A stretch of DNA of 64,000 bases from Liolophura sinensis (lineage: Eukaryota; Mollusca; Polyplacophora; Chitonida; Chitonidae), in the NCBI RefSeq assembly GCF_032854445.1, contig NC_088295.1:52869249-52933248 (forward strand), given 5' to 3'. The position numbers were made by a program, and so were the translations under genes. Within the stretch, counting starts at the first letter, position 1. Each line of letters begins with the position of its first letter. Shown here one piece after another: positions 46,887 to 64,000 of this stretch. A model generated the notes under the pieces. That model was not told where the DNA came from. It made no database searches and worked only from the letters and a program-made list of their open reading frames with translations.

Positions 46887-49800
46887 AAATAGAATTCAAA
46901 ACAGACTTTATGAAAAGCCAAAGTGCCAAAGGGGTATACAGTATGTCCCGTGAACCTTTCTCATGATTGTAGCTGTGTGTGGTTAGTAATAGCCTGAGAG
47001 ATTGATAATAATGAGAGATTGTGTTGTACAATATCCACATGTTATCTCTGGAGAACGTCTGTATTATCTGTGACATCGTTTACATCTATGTTTTTTTTTT
47101 TAACTTGTTACTCATATTGTGATTGTTCCTGCATGCCAGCAGTATAACATATCATTGTCCCAGAATTACCTTAGTTACAAATGTTGTCTCATGATTATAA
47201 TCATTCTCTTCAGTACATCATGCCATATCATGGTCCCAGAATTACTTTGCATATGTAGTCGTGAGAAACATGTAACCAGTGAGAAATGTATTTAGTAAAG
47301 TTCAGTGGTGTGCATCACAAATTTCTAGTTCCAAACCACACTAAGATATTAAGATGGTGCTTCTTCTTATGCTTGTTACTTACATCTCAAGATGTAGTTC
47401 AGTTTATAATATGTGTGTTAATAGCTGGATACATTAATACATGGGAAGGTCTGGCAGCAACCTGCGGATGGTCGTGGGTTTCCTCTTGGCTCTGCCTTGG
47501 TTTCCTCCCACCATAATGCTGGCCGCTGTTGTATAAGTGAAATATTCTTGAGTACGGCTTAAAACATCAATCAAATAAATAAATAATAACTGAAAGTGAT
47601 AAGTTACTAGTTTTCAAAGCACAAATTATGTACAGCTGGAAGGTGCTACTTCATTTCATACTTGTTACATATATTTGAGGATGTAGTTTAGTTGATATCA
47701 TGAAAGTCAATAACAAATATTTACAGTATACTAGTAGAAATTTCTAATTTGTTTAATAAAAGGAATGAGGAATTTAGTATGTAATAAGTCTTGTCTGTCT
47801 TTCTACTATTTGTTCAATTGTCACCAATCTTGCCTAAATTTTGCGAAAACTGACTTTGAACTAAGCTGTTACATTTTTATCATCACATGTGCAATTTAAG
47901 TCACTTTATATATGGGAAAATCAGTTGGCAGACAATTTTAGGCGTTGTACAAGTCCGAACGTTTTTAAGAATCACACTGAACACATTAATTATCATGTTT
48001 AATGATCTCATTATATATCAAAAAACTTGGTGCAATACTTACTTTGTGTTTAATATTTAGTGATTTTTGTTTTTCAAATGATAATTTTCAATGATTTTGA
48101 AAATTGTTATACTTTTATTGCGATGCCTAGGATCAATAAATTGCGTAAATGATCTGAAGATAACTGAAATTTGACTTTTCACTAAACTGACATTTCTAGT
48201 TTCAGGAGCTACATTTGGTCGAGCCATATACAATCACTTGTGAAGCCCTGCAACTGATCAAATGGAAAGTGCGAATATTGAATTTATTTCTTAGTAGGTG
48301 CTAAAAAAGGATGTTTTACTAAACAGAAGATTGCATATATTCAGGGAATTTTTTAGCTTGACTAATGATTTCCACCGTAATGACTAATTTGTGTATGTGT
48401 GTATAGACGTCTATAAATGTTTTTTTTGTTTTTTTTTTAAATGGTTGTATTAATAAATAAATGATAAATCATGTGTACATGTATGCTATGCAAATTATTT
48501 ATGTGAGTGAATGACTTTGTAACACTTTATTTGTAATTAACCACATTTACTTACATGTATCTCTATTCCATGATTTGTTTGTTAGTGCAAATGGATTTTT
48601 GTCAGACAGCAGATTGCTGTAATCGTGTCAAATGTTTTTCACCAAACAATTTTCCTTTTCTCTTCATCAGTGTCTAGCACACTTCTTATTGGTCTTAAAA
48701 CCTTTAAACCTTTCTTAGAATATGAAATGATGTCTCAGTATTTAGCTTGTGAAATGTTGGTCTAGAAAATTGGCTAATTTTCAAAACCAAAGCATTTGAT
48801 ACGAACTGAAGTTAAACAAAGTCAGCTGGCTATTGACATGAGGTGGTGAAATTACATGTTCCCTCAGTAAAGCACCATTCATTACATAAAACAGAAAAGT
48901 TTTGTTCGGTATGTTAAACATTGCCTTATGCTCTGTCATAATCTACAGTACATTTGCAATGAACATTCTGTGGCAATTTTTCTGGATAACAGTTTCAGCG
49001 AAGTTCAGGTGTCCTCATCTGAAGTCCTACTAATGCAGTACAAATGATTGGTATATTACTGGGAGATTAGGTTAATTCTTAGTTACCGGTACTTTGATTT
49101 ATAGTGCAGTGTTTAATAACATTACTGATGTCACACTATGTACAGTAGAGTAATTGCTATGAAATGTGTTTGTTCTAAAGAACGAGGTGAATTAATTTTC
49201 TGGATTTGCTTTTGCATCGGTGGCATTTCATTAACAAGAAGGCATGCACTCTGACAATATAGACAAATATGTGAATTTGTTGTTTCTGTTTTATAATTAA
49301 AATAACTTTTCAGTATTTTACTACTTCACATAAATGTAACTATGTAAGGTTTAATAAATGGAATTTAATGTTTGTCACCAGGCTTTACTTCCACATATTT
49401 TCTTCTTCATTACACCTAAATGTATATGTAAATGTGGTGAAATAGCATTATGTATTACATAGTATTTGGTCTATATATGTATCGGCATGTTTTGAAGAAA
49501 ATGTAAATACTATTATTGAAAAATACAAATTCAGAGATGGTAATAGTAAAGGAGTTGATGTCATTCATTCTTATTTTCAAACAAATTTTCTTATTTTTTC
49601 TTTTTTTTTTTTTTTTTTTTTTTGATTTATAAATGTTTAACAATTGTTTTATCGTTTGGGGACTCTTAGTTACCGGCCCAGTAGCTAATTCACACGGCCA
49701 TGTACTCAGATCCAACACATAGGCCTGTTGGTTCCTCTACGGCTTTGTGATAATCAAGGCTTGTTTCGAAAATAGTCATAAGTCAGTGGACTTATTGTCC

Positions 49801-50040
49801 ATAACACATCCTTAGCGCACAGCAGAGAAGTGACTGCCTGACGGTCCTATTTTATCGCAGCGATATAGACGAGCATTCACTTCACGAGTTCGTTGCGATG
49901 TTCATGTTGGGTGTTACATTTTCATTGAACTAAATATATCATGCATGCGTCTCCAGAGAAACAAATGAAGCCGTTCGTGTTCTATCGAACACGTATAGGA
50001 CAGCATGTACAATATCGATTTCGGAGAGCCGATATTGACA
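46887..50040 (+). other. DEPDC7 3' flank and intergenic DNA
   Basis: Probably DEPDC7 3' untranslated sequence at first, then AT-rich intergenic DNA. AATAAA occurs near 47755 outside any SINE. A T tract of about 25 bases lies at about 49600-49624. Apart from the SINE at 47438-47584, nothing else is recognised. Confidence 0.4.
47438..47584 (+). mobile_element. SINE family 1, 5'-truncated
   Basis: Starts at CATGGGAAGGTCTGGCAGCA and continues through GGATGGTCGTGGG to CATCAATCAAATAAATAAAT. It lies in the probable 3' flank of DEPDC7. Confidence 0.88.
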
Positions 50041-50072
50041 GCTCTAGACATGGCGAGAAACACGTGTGTTGT

Positions 50073-50087
50073 AGTGCCATTAGCAAC
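50073..50087 (+). promoter_or_regulatory. RFX X-box-like motif upstream of ODF3
   Basis: AGTGCC-ATT-AGCAAC fits the X-box pattern bound by RFX factors (two half sites with a short spacer; right half matching RGYAAC). It lies about 220 bases upstream of the first ODF3 splice donor. A second right-half site (TAGCAACC) is near 50208. RFX control is usual for ciliary and sperm-axoneme genes, which suits this gene. It is a sequence match only. Confidence 0.35.
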
Positions 50088-50219
50088 CAACTTCTTACTT
50101 CGGCTGTTTCCGCTATACCCGCTGACGCTGTCGGAAATCGCTTAGCCAATGAGATCGCAGAATATCTGGGCACGTGAGCCGGCTGGGCGACAGGTCACCC
50201 CGCTCTCTAGCAACCAAAC

Positions 50220-50304
50220 TGATCGACTAAAGAAGTTTGTTTGCCGTCCTTAAAACTGTCGTCGATAACAGACAGCTACCCATCTTCAATCATTTTTGGA
50301 AATG
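50220..50304 (+). other. Probable non-coding first exon of ODF3
   Basis: Ends at a strong donor (AAATG then GTGAGT, intron from 50305). The ATG at its very end would meet a stop after six codons if spliced to 51869, so the exon is taken as untranslated. The 5' boundary is uncertain. Confidence 0.45.
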
Positions 50305-50562
50305 GTGAGTATATCTTGCATTAAGTCGACAATAGGTCAGACGATTTCGTGCGCAAACTTTATTTTTACGTGTCAGTGAAACGATGGTGTAAGTTTAATT
50401 AGTACCGGTAGTTGTTGACAGCATCCAGAAGGCCTAGCTTAATTGATTGCAGACAAGGCAAATAGTTCGTGGTAAACTGCCTTAATAGAACTTCTATTTA
50501 CTATGTCAAATTCAGGATTGTTTCTGGGTATTTGTGTTTGTTTATTTTATTATTATTATTGT

Positions 50563-50700
50563 GTGGATTTCCTCTGGGCTCTGCGAGGTTTCCTTCAACC
50601 ATAACGGTGTCGCTGGTCGCCGTAGGATAATGAAGTTGAATACCGCCACAAGTATTCTTGACTACGGCGTAAAAGAGAGATCAATTAAATAAAATAAATA
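50563..50700 (+). mobile_element. SINE family 1, 3' fragment, diverged
   Basis: Matches the end of the SINE: CCTCTGGGCTCTGCGAGGTT, CAACCATAACGGTGTCGCTG, ATTCTTGACTACGGCGTAAAA and AATTAAATAAAATAAAT. It lies in the first ODF3 intron. Confidence 0.75.
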
Positions 50701-51922
50701 TTATTATTTTTTTATTTGTTGTTGTTTTTTTTTAGCCAGGGGTGGAGGGGATCTTGAAACTCACCTTTAAAGTTATGCAGTTCGGAGTTATGAACAGAGT
50801 GCATTGTGCAGTACAGTTTACACTGTCAAACAACTGAACAACAAATCTTTCAAAAAACGATTAAACTTGCGTTTACCTGGGGAAATTGGTTATGCATCCA
50901 ATTTTCGACATATTCGTCAGTCACACGCAATCATATGTACACCACCATATTATAATACAGGACAGTAAAAAGTTCGTAGACAGCGAACCGTGGAGGATGA
51001 GGGGGGATGGGGTGGGGGTAGTTGGCGTGAACTGAAGCCCCGCCAGAAATTAAAGTGAGGAGGCTAAGGCATATTAAGGCTTACAGTAATGCCTCTGCAT
51101 CAATGCCCCAAATTTTATAATGTTCTGGTGCTCCTGAGTTGTATGCCGACTGCTGTAATCAAAGCAAGTGGGAGAAAAATTATATGCACCCCTCTAACAA
51201 GTCCTCTAACACACTCATGAGTTACATTTCACAGCAAGCTCATTAAGGTCTACGTTTATATTGTCATATAAATATGTAAAGACTAAGACTATGGTGAATA
51301 TGTATGCAGCTTTAAATATCTCAGGCAAGAATGACTGGGTTTGCCAATAAGTAGTATTTTGAAGACATGAAATCCAATGAATTTCAAGAATATTGTGAAA
51401 TATCTTCCATTCTAGATGCATAGAAACTTAAGTATAGTATACAAGTACACATCCACAGGCTTAGCCCATCTAGGTGGAGTGCGATATCTTAAAATTCTGA
51501 CATTCAGTAAAACACTGACTGTGAGAATTCTAAATTAGCATCCATCTAGATGTACAAGTATATAGGCCTATAAGTATAGAGACAGTTGAAACATGAATTA
51601 CAAGACTGCTCTTCAATACTCTTGATGACTGTTTGCTCACAGTTTTTGAGTTACAGAGTACACCAATAAATTAACCTGTCAGAATTGATGATTATTTCTG
51701 GTACTGCCACCTGTTGGTGTATTTACAGATACAATTTTATATATTGCTGTCAAAGGTAAACATTTAAAAAAAGGGAAATAAACACGTTTAGAGAAAAGAT
51801 ATTATTGGACAGACTAATTTTTTCAGGTGGTAAATCAGAGTTTCATATTGGATTTCTTTGGATTTCAGCTGGTAGACTCTCTATAGAAAGGCAGATTAAG
51901 AAGGCTAACTTAACTTAGAAAG

Positions 51923-56404
<4,482 letters not shown>

Positions 56405-56453
56405 AACACATATATTTCAGCATGAAATTCCAATGTAAGTCCAGTTTCTATGT

Positions 56454-56459
56454 AATAAA
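56454..56459 (+). promoter_or_regulatory. Poly(A) signal of ODF3
   Basis: AATAAA about 50 bases after the ODF3 stop codon. Confidence 0.6.
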
Positions 56460-58894
56460 TTTAGTCTTCAGAATATTTAAATAACAGCTCCATTAGTACT
56501 GTAAGTTTCTTTTTTGTGATCCATTAACTCATTAAATCTCTCTTTCATTCTCAAAGTATGGTCTTGGCAGATCTGGCTTGGTGGTGTTTTCTACACTTTA
56601 CTAAATATGAATGACTGGTTGCTTAGATATAGGCAGCTTCATGTCAGTATACCATTTTAAACCATTTCACTGTAGCAAGATCACCAGTTTTCATATCTGG
56701 TATCTTTAATATGGTATTTATGAAATTTTCAAATTTAATTTGTTTGGACATGTAACAAAGTACATGGGTCTAACACTCCGTCACCTAATCAACCATTCTA
56801 TTTAAGGTGTAAATTTTATATTTGAATTTGTTTGAAACATTTGTCATTCCTCAGATTACATATATTTTAATATCTAGGTCAGGTTCCATTGTTTGATGGT
56901 GTTATAGTTTAGTTTAAATTAATAATAATTGTGCTATATTAATATTAACTTCTTTGTTCTTATCTACTTCAGGTATTACCTGCATCCTCAGATTTAAGAA
57001 GTTTATACCTGCTCAATTGTTCAAGGGGAGTTTGGTTTAGCTCAGTATTTACCAGTCTGTGATCCACCCAACCAGGAACAGTATTCACACCATGTTTTCC
57101 CCCATATCAAATCAGTATTGTTAATTTTATAGATGTGTTTACATTTAATGCATTGTGTTTTCCTTCTTCTATCTGTTATTCTTTTTTTTTTCTCTTTATA
57201 CATGTTATACAGTAATCTACACAAATATTTGTTAAAATTTTTGATATATTAATATACTAGGTGTTTTGTAAAATGGAAATACTGTTCACGCAGATAGTGT
57301 TTGTGCTCTTTTTTCTTTTCCTGATAGTGTCTGTGCAAGTGTATCATCATTTGTGGAGAGTTGTTTTTAATGCTTTGTCAGAATTCTGCACTTTAATGAA
57401 CTATACTTGCCGTTAGTTTTGTATGCGGAGTGTACTTTGCACTTGAGTAAATCGGTGATGGATAAAATTTAGGATTTTAGAGAAAGATTAACAAGATTTT
57501 CTTGTGACCTTTAAACAGCAGTGTCGTTGCGCAATTTTACAGGACATTTTCTGGTCAAACTGCTGAAAAAAGATTTTCTACAGTACATTATGATTGTGGC
57601 TAATGAATCCAGATTGTATTTCCATATTCGCTTTCTTAAATAAGACTAGTTTTTTTTAACGAGAAGTGTGAAAATGTTGTTTCTCTTTTTCATGTACAGT
57701 AATTTCTGGAAATTAAAGCTCTTGATCTTCCTACAGTACTAGTGTCCCATGTTTTTTTTTTTCCCCATTGTGGCACTGGATTATCAACAAAGCAAATAGT
57801 TCCGCACTTAATAACTTGTAAGGGGTAAATATTTCCTTTCTGATTCTCAGCTAAGTGTACTTGTATATTGGTATATATATATATATATATATTAAACACT
57901 TTCATATCTAAACGTGCATTTTGTATTATTTCTAGTACCTAACTACACGTAGGTTCTGTCTGGGGAAAAAAAAAACAGTAGCAGCTTGTATCAGAGAGTA
58001 TGAATTTGCATAGTTTTGTTTTGGAGAATAGTTGGTAGCCTTTAGTTCAGTTTGCGTTTCCAGCCTGTGGTCAGTGTGCAAGGTTCTGGCCCCACGATCA
58101 CAAAGCTGTCTTAGACTTAAGTCTAACTATAGACTAGATAACTATAAAAGAGTTTACTGCTCTACAATTGTTACTTACCACAGGAATTTTTATTTTAATA
58201 CTTGAAGTTGCCTTAAACTTTCATGACAAAATTTGAAAATTATTGCTTAAGTTCAAAAATAAATTCAGGAATTATACCACAAATTAAGACTATGTCTGAC
58301 TTAAGTCGAAGACAGGTTCGTGATTCTGGGCCAGATCATTACTCGACCATCCCTTTTGTCCCTGTTATTACACGGTGAGAGCATGTCAGAATCAGGACAG
58401 CTATTAACCATAAGGCAAGCCCATGTGGTTTCCTGATTGCTTATGTTTTTTCCTCCATTACCTGACTAACATGTATTGATAGAGAAACCAAACTTTTTCA
58501 AGGAGCTAGAGTTCAGCTCAAGACCAGCTGGTTTGTATTGTAAAGGTTATGTTCGTGTAATGATTTTCACATATCAGTGATAATAGTGCTTTTGTATATG
58601 TGCATGTATATGCAATTTGTGTTTGGCCAGAAAAAAAACAGACAGGCATAGACAGTCTATAATTTGCTCAAAACAACATGGCTTGTTCCCCATGGGTTTT
58701 AGAATATCGTCATATCATAGTGACTGTGGCCCCAGTTCATTCGTCTGACAATAACAGACTAAATATACATAAATTATTTACATGAAGAAAACATCTACAA
58801 CAACAGGAGAAGCCTTTTGACAAGTTTTGAAAACTACATGAAATTCCACTGCAAAAAAGTGCTTTAATGGTTGAAAAGGTGGAATATTTACAGT

Positions 58895-59180
58895 ATTTAT
58901 TTGATTGTTGTTTAATGCTATACTCAAAACTTTTCCACTTCTACACAGGACAGTCAGTTTTGTTGGTGCAGGAAACCAGAATGCCCATATTGGTGAAAGG
59001 CAAGCAGCATTTACACTTGCCTGTAGAAATGGTGACATGAGCACCATATCTAAACACGCATATATTATTACTATCATCAAGGCCCCAGCAACAGTGGGAG
59101 CTGGTGAATCCACACACTCCCTGTCCCCACGCACGTTCCCAGTCATTCAGGCTGGGTTTGAACTGGCACATCATGTGCTG
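58895..59180 (-). repeat. Possible very old SINE copy
   Basis: Begins TATTTATTTGATTGTTGTTT and has ATGCTATACTCAAAACTTTT where the first SINE family has ACGCCGTACTCAAGAATATT. The interior is hard to align and may be a related family. TTTGAACTGGC near 59155 could be the remains of a B box. Confidence 0.35.
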
Positions 59181-59827
59181 CTGCAATTAAAAGTCAAGTT
59201 GGAGGTCAAGCTAGGTTTTACAGAATTTCATTTCAGAGAAATTATGATCTCAGAACAACAGACACACAATTTGCATACATCAGCAAGTGACTGAAGAGGA
59301 AATAATTTGAAAAAAGCTACTTTGACATCCAAATGCCACCTGCATCAAGGGTTTGGTTTCGTTAAATGGTGAATTCTGATAAATGCTAGATGGTTAGTTA
59401 TCAAACTATCGAAAATCATTATTAACAACTACTAGCAGGACTGGTGTCTTCATTATGACAGATGTATAATGTGAATGTGTGATGTGTAATTAATGTATCA
59501 CAACTGAATATAAAAGTATTTTATTAACAACAGGAAACACTTTCAAGATGAAACACTTCCAGTTCAACCTACACGTGAATCCCATGGGTGAAGAATTCAC
59601 ACAAGCAGTGCAAACACAAAGGCATGAAACTATATACAATACTGTTCACCGTTCTTTATATGTGGACAGTATTCTAAATCCTTGCAACTCCTGTGAGTGT
59701 AGAATCAATTGGACAAAAGATTTTCCAATCATGCCCCATTCACCAGGGGATGAAGTGTGGACTTTCTGTAAATTATTCTGTATTATTAAGTGAAAAGGAT
59801 ATCCTTTCTCTTTTACTTTATTTCTTA

Positions 59828-60080
59828 ATTTGATTGGTGTTTTACGCCGTACTCAAGAATATTTCACTTATACGACGGTGGCCAGTATTATGGTAGGTGG
59901 AAACTGGGCAGAGCCCGGGGGAACCCATGACCATCTGTAGGTTGCAGCCAGACCTTCCTACATACGACCGGAGAGGAAGCCAGCATGAGCTGGACTTGAA
60001 CTCACAGCGACCACATTGGTGAGAGACTCCTGGGTCATTACACTGCACTGGCACGCTAACCTACTGAGCCATGGAGTCCC
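59828..60080 (-). mobile_element. SINE family 1, minus strand, full length
   Basis: Reads in reverse from TTTGATTGGTGTTTTACGCC to the head at CTGAGCCATGGAGTCCCC, with GGACTTGAACTCACAGCGAC at the B-box position. Confidence 0.92.
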
Positions 60081-60825
60081 CCATTCTCTTTTACAATCTA
60101 GCTTGAGAAACAATCAATATTGGTCTGTACATGTATCAACTTATCTGCCTTCATGCATTTACAGATCCATTAAAAACTAACACTGGACAAAATGATGGTT
60201 ACCAAGACAGTATTTGTGTTCTCATGTATGAAGCTCACCGAGTCATTGGTCTGTTTATGTGCATTTCTATGCACTTAACCAGAACCATCTAGAAACCAAT
60301 TTCTTTCTCTGACTGGTGACTACGTATTCAGTTTATCCAGTCAAGCAGGGACCCTAGGCTGTTCTGGTCGTATCCAGTTCAGACATGTTTGACTTTTCTA
60401 CTGACAGCTGGTTTAATGTCCTGTATAATACCATGTGCACAATGTAAATATGTGATAACACATTTGTAAACTTGGAGTGTACTGGCTGACTCCCTGGGTA
60501 TTGTGGAAGGTTTGGATACACAAACATGCCAAATTAAGGTAACCTCTCTAAAGCGTCAACCCATGACTGTCAGAGGGAATGAAGTTGTAAGGAACAATTA
60601 GTTATCTGTATACAATGGTGTGACATTTGAACGGCAGCCAGTCATTTCATTTAATGGACCGGGGAATTCAATCTGGTAAAACAAGTTTACTATCCTCAGG
60701 TTGTTTCATACACACAACTACATGTACACCAAAAATATACAGATTACAAGAGGAAGATGGAATATCTAATACATAAAAATACTTTTTCAACACTATGCTT
60801 TATGAAATATATTTATTTGCTTATG

Positions 60826-61007
60826 TACTTATTTAACCAGGCAGAAAACCCTGACCATCCAGAGGTTGCTGACAGACCTTCCCAATTACGACTGAAGAGG
60901 AAGCCAGCATGATTGAGCTGGACTTGAAATCCAATCGCACTGATTGGAGGCTCCTGAGTCATTGCGCCATGCTGGCGTGTAAACCCCCTTGGCCACAGAG
61001 GCACCCC
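60826..61007 (-). mobile_element. SINE family 1, minus strand, lacking its 3' tail
   Basis: Contains GACCATCCAGAGGTTGCTGA, GAGGAAGCCAGCATG, GGACTTGAAATCCAATCGCA and the head ending GGCCACAGAGGCACCCC. The usual AT-rich tail region is missing or replaced. Confidence 0.85.
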
Positions 61008-62583
61008 TTTATGAAATATATGATCACTTAACATATAAAACATTTATTATTATTACTCATAAACGTCAGTCACAATTAGGCCTGCACAAAACTGCGTCAA
61101 ATCAAAGTCATCAGATTATTTGGTGGAAGAGAATACCAAATCTTTTACAAGGCTCAGTGGTAAGATTCATGTATGTGACTGACCATTGAGGTGGAAAAGA
61201 TATTCTACTTCCATGCTCTGACCAAGAGGCACGACGGTTCTGACCTTGGATAAAGCATTCATATACTCCTCCACTCCCACGTATCATTGGTCACAAAATA
61301 TTTTTCAAAGATGCGTAGACGACTAATTAACAAAGTAGGTGGTTTTCTGAAGGCGCTCCAGTTTCCTCAACAAACTAAAAACGTGCATTATGAGTTAAAT
61401 GGTTACTCAGTGACAGGATATGGAAGTATATGGTGTCAGTTATTCTACCCCGCTGTTAGTTGTTGGCTCTGTACAATTATAGCTACTGAATGGAGAAGAC
61501 CTTTGTGACAACATCAAGCATGTCATGCAACACACTGGCTTGCATGTTGACCTTTCTGAGTAATATCCTTTCACCATGTTCATGCTGTTTATTTCTGTTA
61601 ACAAAAGGATTTGAGTTTATTTGTTAGACCTGCTTTTATGATGTATATAGATGTGAAATATCTGAAATTCCATCAGTGATAAAAGTGCTTTTTCCCATAG
61701 TTTACAGATCTCGTTTTTGTTGTTTTTTTTACATTTTTTGATATTTTACACCGGACATGGAAAAAAAGGAACATTTTGTTTGATGGCGTTCCATTCTGAG
61801 CGCAGCCGTATGACACCATGATATCTGTACAGGTAACTTTTACATGTCTACACATACATCACATAACAATAAGCCACAACATCATACCTACACAGCTTTG
61901 AAATATCTGGGTCAAATGCAAAGGCCTAAGCTTGCCGTTAATTAATCTAAAATTCATGACTTCTGTGGAGGGAGTGAAAGAGAGTGGTCACATAAAGCAT
62001 GCTATCTTTCCCGTGGTTTCTTCATTACTGGGGGTAGAACAGACTTTCAACACCTTCATCTTCGGAGTTTGTTGTATAACCCAATACTGCTGAACCTTGT
62101 TTCATACCTCATCAAACTGCCTCAGGATGAAACAAGGTCCAGTGCTACTGGGTTACACAACAAACACTGCCTCGTAATGGGCGATTGAGGCGTCCTGTCA
62201 CTGAGAAACAATGTAACAAATTCATCCTGCAAAAGACAGATCACTTCACCGTTCAAGACACAAGTATAGGCCAATTGCTTCAGTGATGTGATGGAGACAG
62301 GGATATAACCTAATCAGTAGACACATATAACATCGCACACTCCCTACAGTATGCTGCAGGATACTATTAGTTAACATGAGTGGTTACTCAGTGGTAAGAT
62401 ACAGAAACATATGGTATCAGTAACCCTCCTATCCTATCACTGAGTAACCATGTACAAATTTATCCTGCAAAATACCCATCAGTTCAATACTAAGACCAGT
62501 TTATAGGTGAATCGCTTCAGTGATGTGACCACTGTTTTCACAAACAAAGTGAGATAATCTAGTCAGAGTGAGAGAGTGAGTGC

Positions 62584-62822
62584 TTGGGGTTTAACGTCGT
62601 ACTTAACAATTTTTCAGTCATAAGGCGAAGGAATCCTTAGAATGCATGTAATATGTCTCTTTGTTGCAGGACGGATTTCCACCACTCTTTTATTTAGTGG
62701 TGCTTCACTGAGACGCCTTACCAAAGGCACGTAAGCCGCTCCGCCCGAGACATTATACTGATATGGGTCAACCAGTCGTTGCACTATCCCCTTCATGCTC
62801 AACGCCAAGCAAGGAAATCTAG
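62584..62822 (-). mobile_element. SINE family 2, minus strand, with intact 3' end
   Basis: Reverse copy with the 3' end GGGGTTTAACGTCGTACTTAA, then GGCGAAGGAATCCTTAG, GCAGGACGGATTTCCACCAC, GCTTCACTGAGACG, AACCAGTCGTTGCACTATCC and CATGCTCAACGCCAAGC. It defines the family used to recognise the copies at 44165 and inside 11377-11747. Confidence 0.85.
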
Positions 62823-64000
62823 TCAGAAGACATGAGTCCAGCTTCAGGATAAAGGAATATACATGAAACCATGTTTCTACCATGTGACCGAGTATTTTGT
62901 TTGATGTGGAATAAAAGTGAAAAATGAGTATATCATTATGCAACAATCAGATGAATAAACCAACAAATGATATACAAATAGACAGACTGTGTAAGTGATT
63001 TTAAAAAACAAATTAAGTCTTCCCAGAAGTGTGAAATAATGATATATTTTGATAGCTTACTGATATAGCACCAGAAGTTTCCACTCCATCACATCACAAC
63101 TAACAAAAACAAAACTAACACTGACAACATATTACAGATAACACCAAAACTCAGCATTGATCATCACGACTTCAGGCCTGTTTCATCAAGACTGACAAAA
63201 ATCTACATAAATAACTAGTATTAAGTTAATTGTGAGCTAAATAATTTTGTAAAAAAAAAAAACCCAACCTTACATTACAATAATACACCAAACTGCAAAC
63301 AACCTCACTTAATTAAATCTTATCCATTAGCCATTCTTTTGTATAAATAGCAAGAGTCACCTCTGTGGAGAACAGTAACTGGATCCGAATTAAGACTGGC
63401 TGAAGCAATTGTAAATCCATAAAAGCTTACAGTGCAGCTGTAGAGCACATAAAGTGTGTCACAAACCTGAAGTATTGGCAACTAGTTTCTGGTCTTCTAG
63501 TTACATGTATCAGCATAACAAAGATTTTCCTTCAAGTCTTGGATTGATTCAATGTGAAATTATCCATAGTTCCTTAATAATTTGGTTCCTTCAAAACACT
63601 GAGAATTTCACATAAAATACTTCTGAATAACTAATAAATCAAAATCAGTCTTCAGTTGCCATTAGGCAAATAAAAGAAAAAGAAAATAAAAGAAAAATAA
63701 TTTGAAAAATGGGACAAATTCTTTAGAACACATCAATTGCACATTTTAGCCACACTACCTATATCGAACACTATTCGAATGTACATACACATATATACAT
63801 AATATCAAAAGTCTCCATTGACAACTGGCGCAATACCACTGATACTTCACAGAAATACTGGAATACAAAACATTCGAAAAGGAGTCAATAATTTCTGAAT
63901 GTACCGGAATGAGAAAGATATATATATTAGTTATCTATACATATATTCATATATAAGACAAAAACAAAGAGAAAACAAGTTCAAAATTGCAGCTAGAATA

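Larger units (their letters stand above)
56405..64000. other. ODF3 3' flank and non-coding DNA with SINEs
   Basis: ODF3 probably ends shortly after 56459. The rest is AT-rich and carries a TA microsatellite (about 57868-57892) and SINE copies at 58895-59180 (doubtful), 59828-60080, 60826-61007 and 62584-62822. No convincing coding exon was found. Confidence 0.45.

Noticed and set aside
58778-59146. 122-residue minus-strand frame and overlapping plus-strand frame
   Set aside because: They overlap a probable old SINE-like repeat and show no protein signature.

Overview
This is intron-rich eukaryotic DNA, AT-rich in composition, from an animal. The coding exons are short and scattered. Every gene below was assembled by joining exons across GT-AG introns and checking that reading phases fit. 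Interspersed repeats are dense: tRNA-headed SINEs ending in runs of AATAAATA, Tc1/mariner relics and small inverted-repeat elements. The SINE families and gene content point to a marine spiralian, most likely a mollusc or brachiopod. That taxonomic call is inference.

Layout. 1-14.6 kb: mostly non-coding, with a 1.04-kb inverted-repeat element (661-1699), a possible first exon near 6.4-6.6 kb and a chimeric SINE (11.4-11.7 kb). 14.65-16.23 kb (+): a two-exon insulin/relaxin-family prepropeptide. 18.7-20.3 kb: a 67-bp minisatellite with higher-order structure. 22.46-24.01 kb: a broken Tc1-type transposon. 24.56-33.18 kb (-): four exons of a single-pass membrane protein with a SUEL-type galactose-binding lectin domain; its 5' end was not found. 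A second, internally deleted Tc1/mariner relic lies in one of its introns. 33.2-40.8 kb: non-coding with repeats. 40.80-46.89 kb (+): a complete seven-exon DEPDC7 orthologue of 554 residues. 50.0-56.40 kb (+): an ODF3/CIMAP1A orthologue, a sperm and ciliary microtubule-associated protein. 56.4-64 kb: non-coding, rich in SINEs.

The most unusual signal is in the ODF3 gene. Three homologous exons (53154-53278, 53717-53844, 55217-55341) lie in tandem. Each begins in phase 1 and ends in phase 0. Any one of them joins the exon before and the exon after in frame, giving a 253- or 254-residue protein, the length of human ODF3. Joining two of them breaks the frame. This is the arrangement expected of mutually exclusive alternative exons.

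The genes do not form an operon or one pathway. DEPDC7 and ODF3 lie head to tail, and the lectin gene runs on the opposite strand. The secreted peptide and the lectin-type membrane protein are neighbours, but nothing in the sequence links them functionally.
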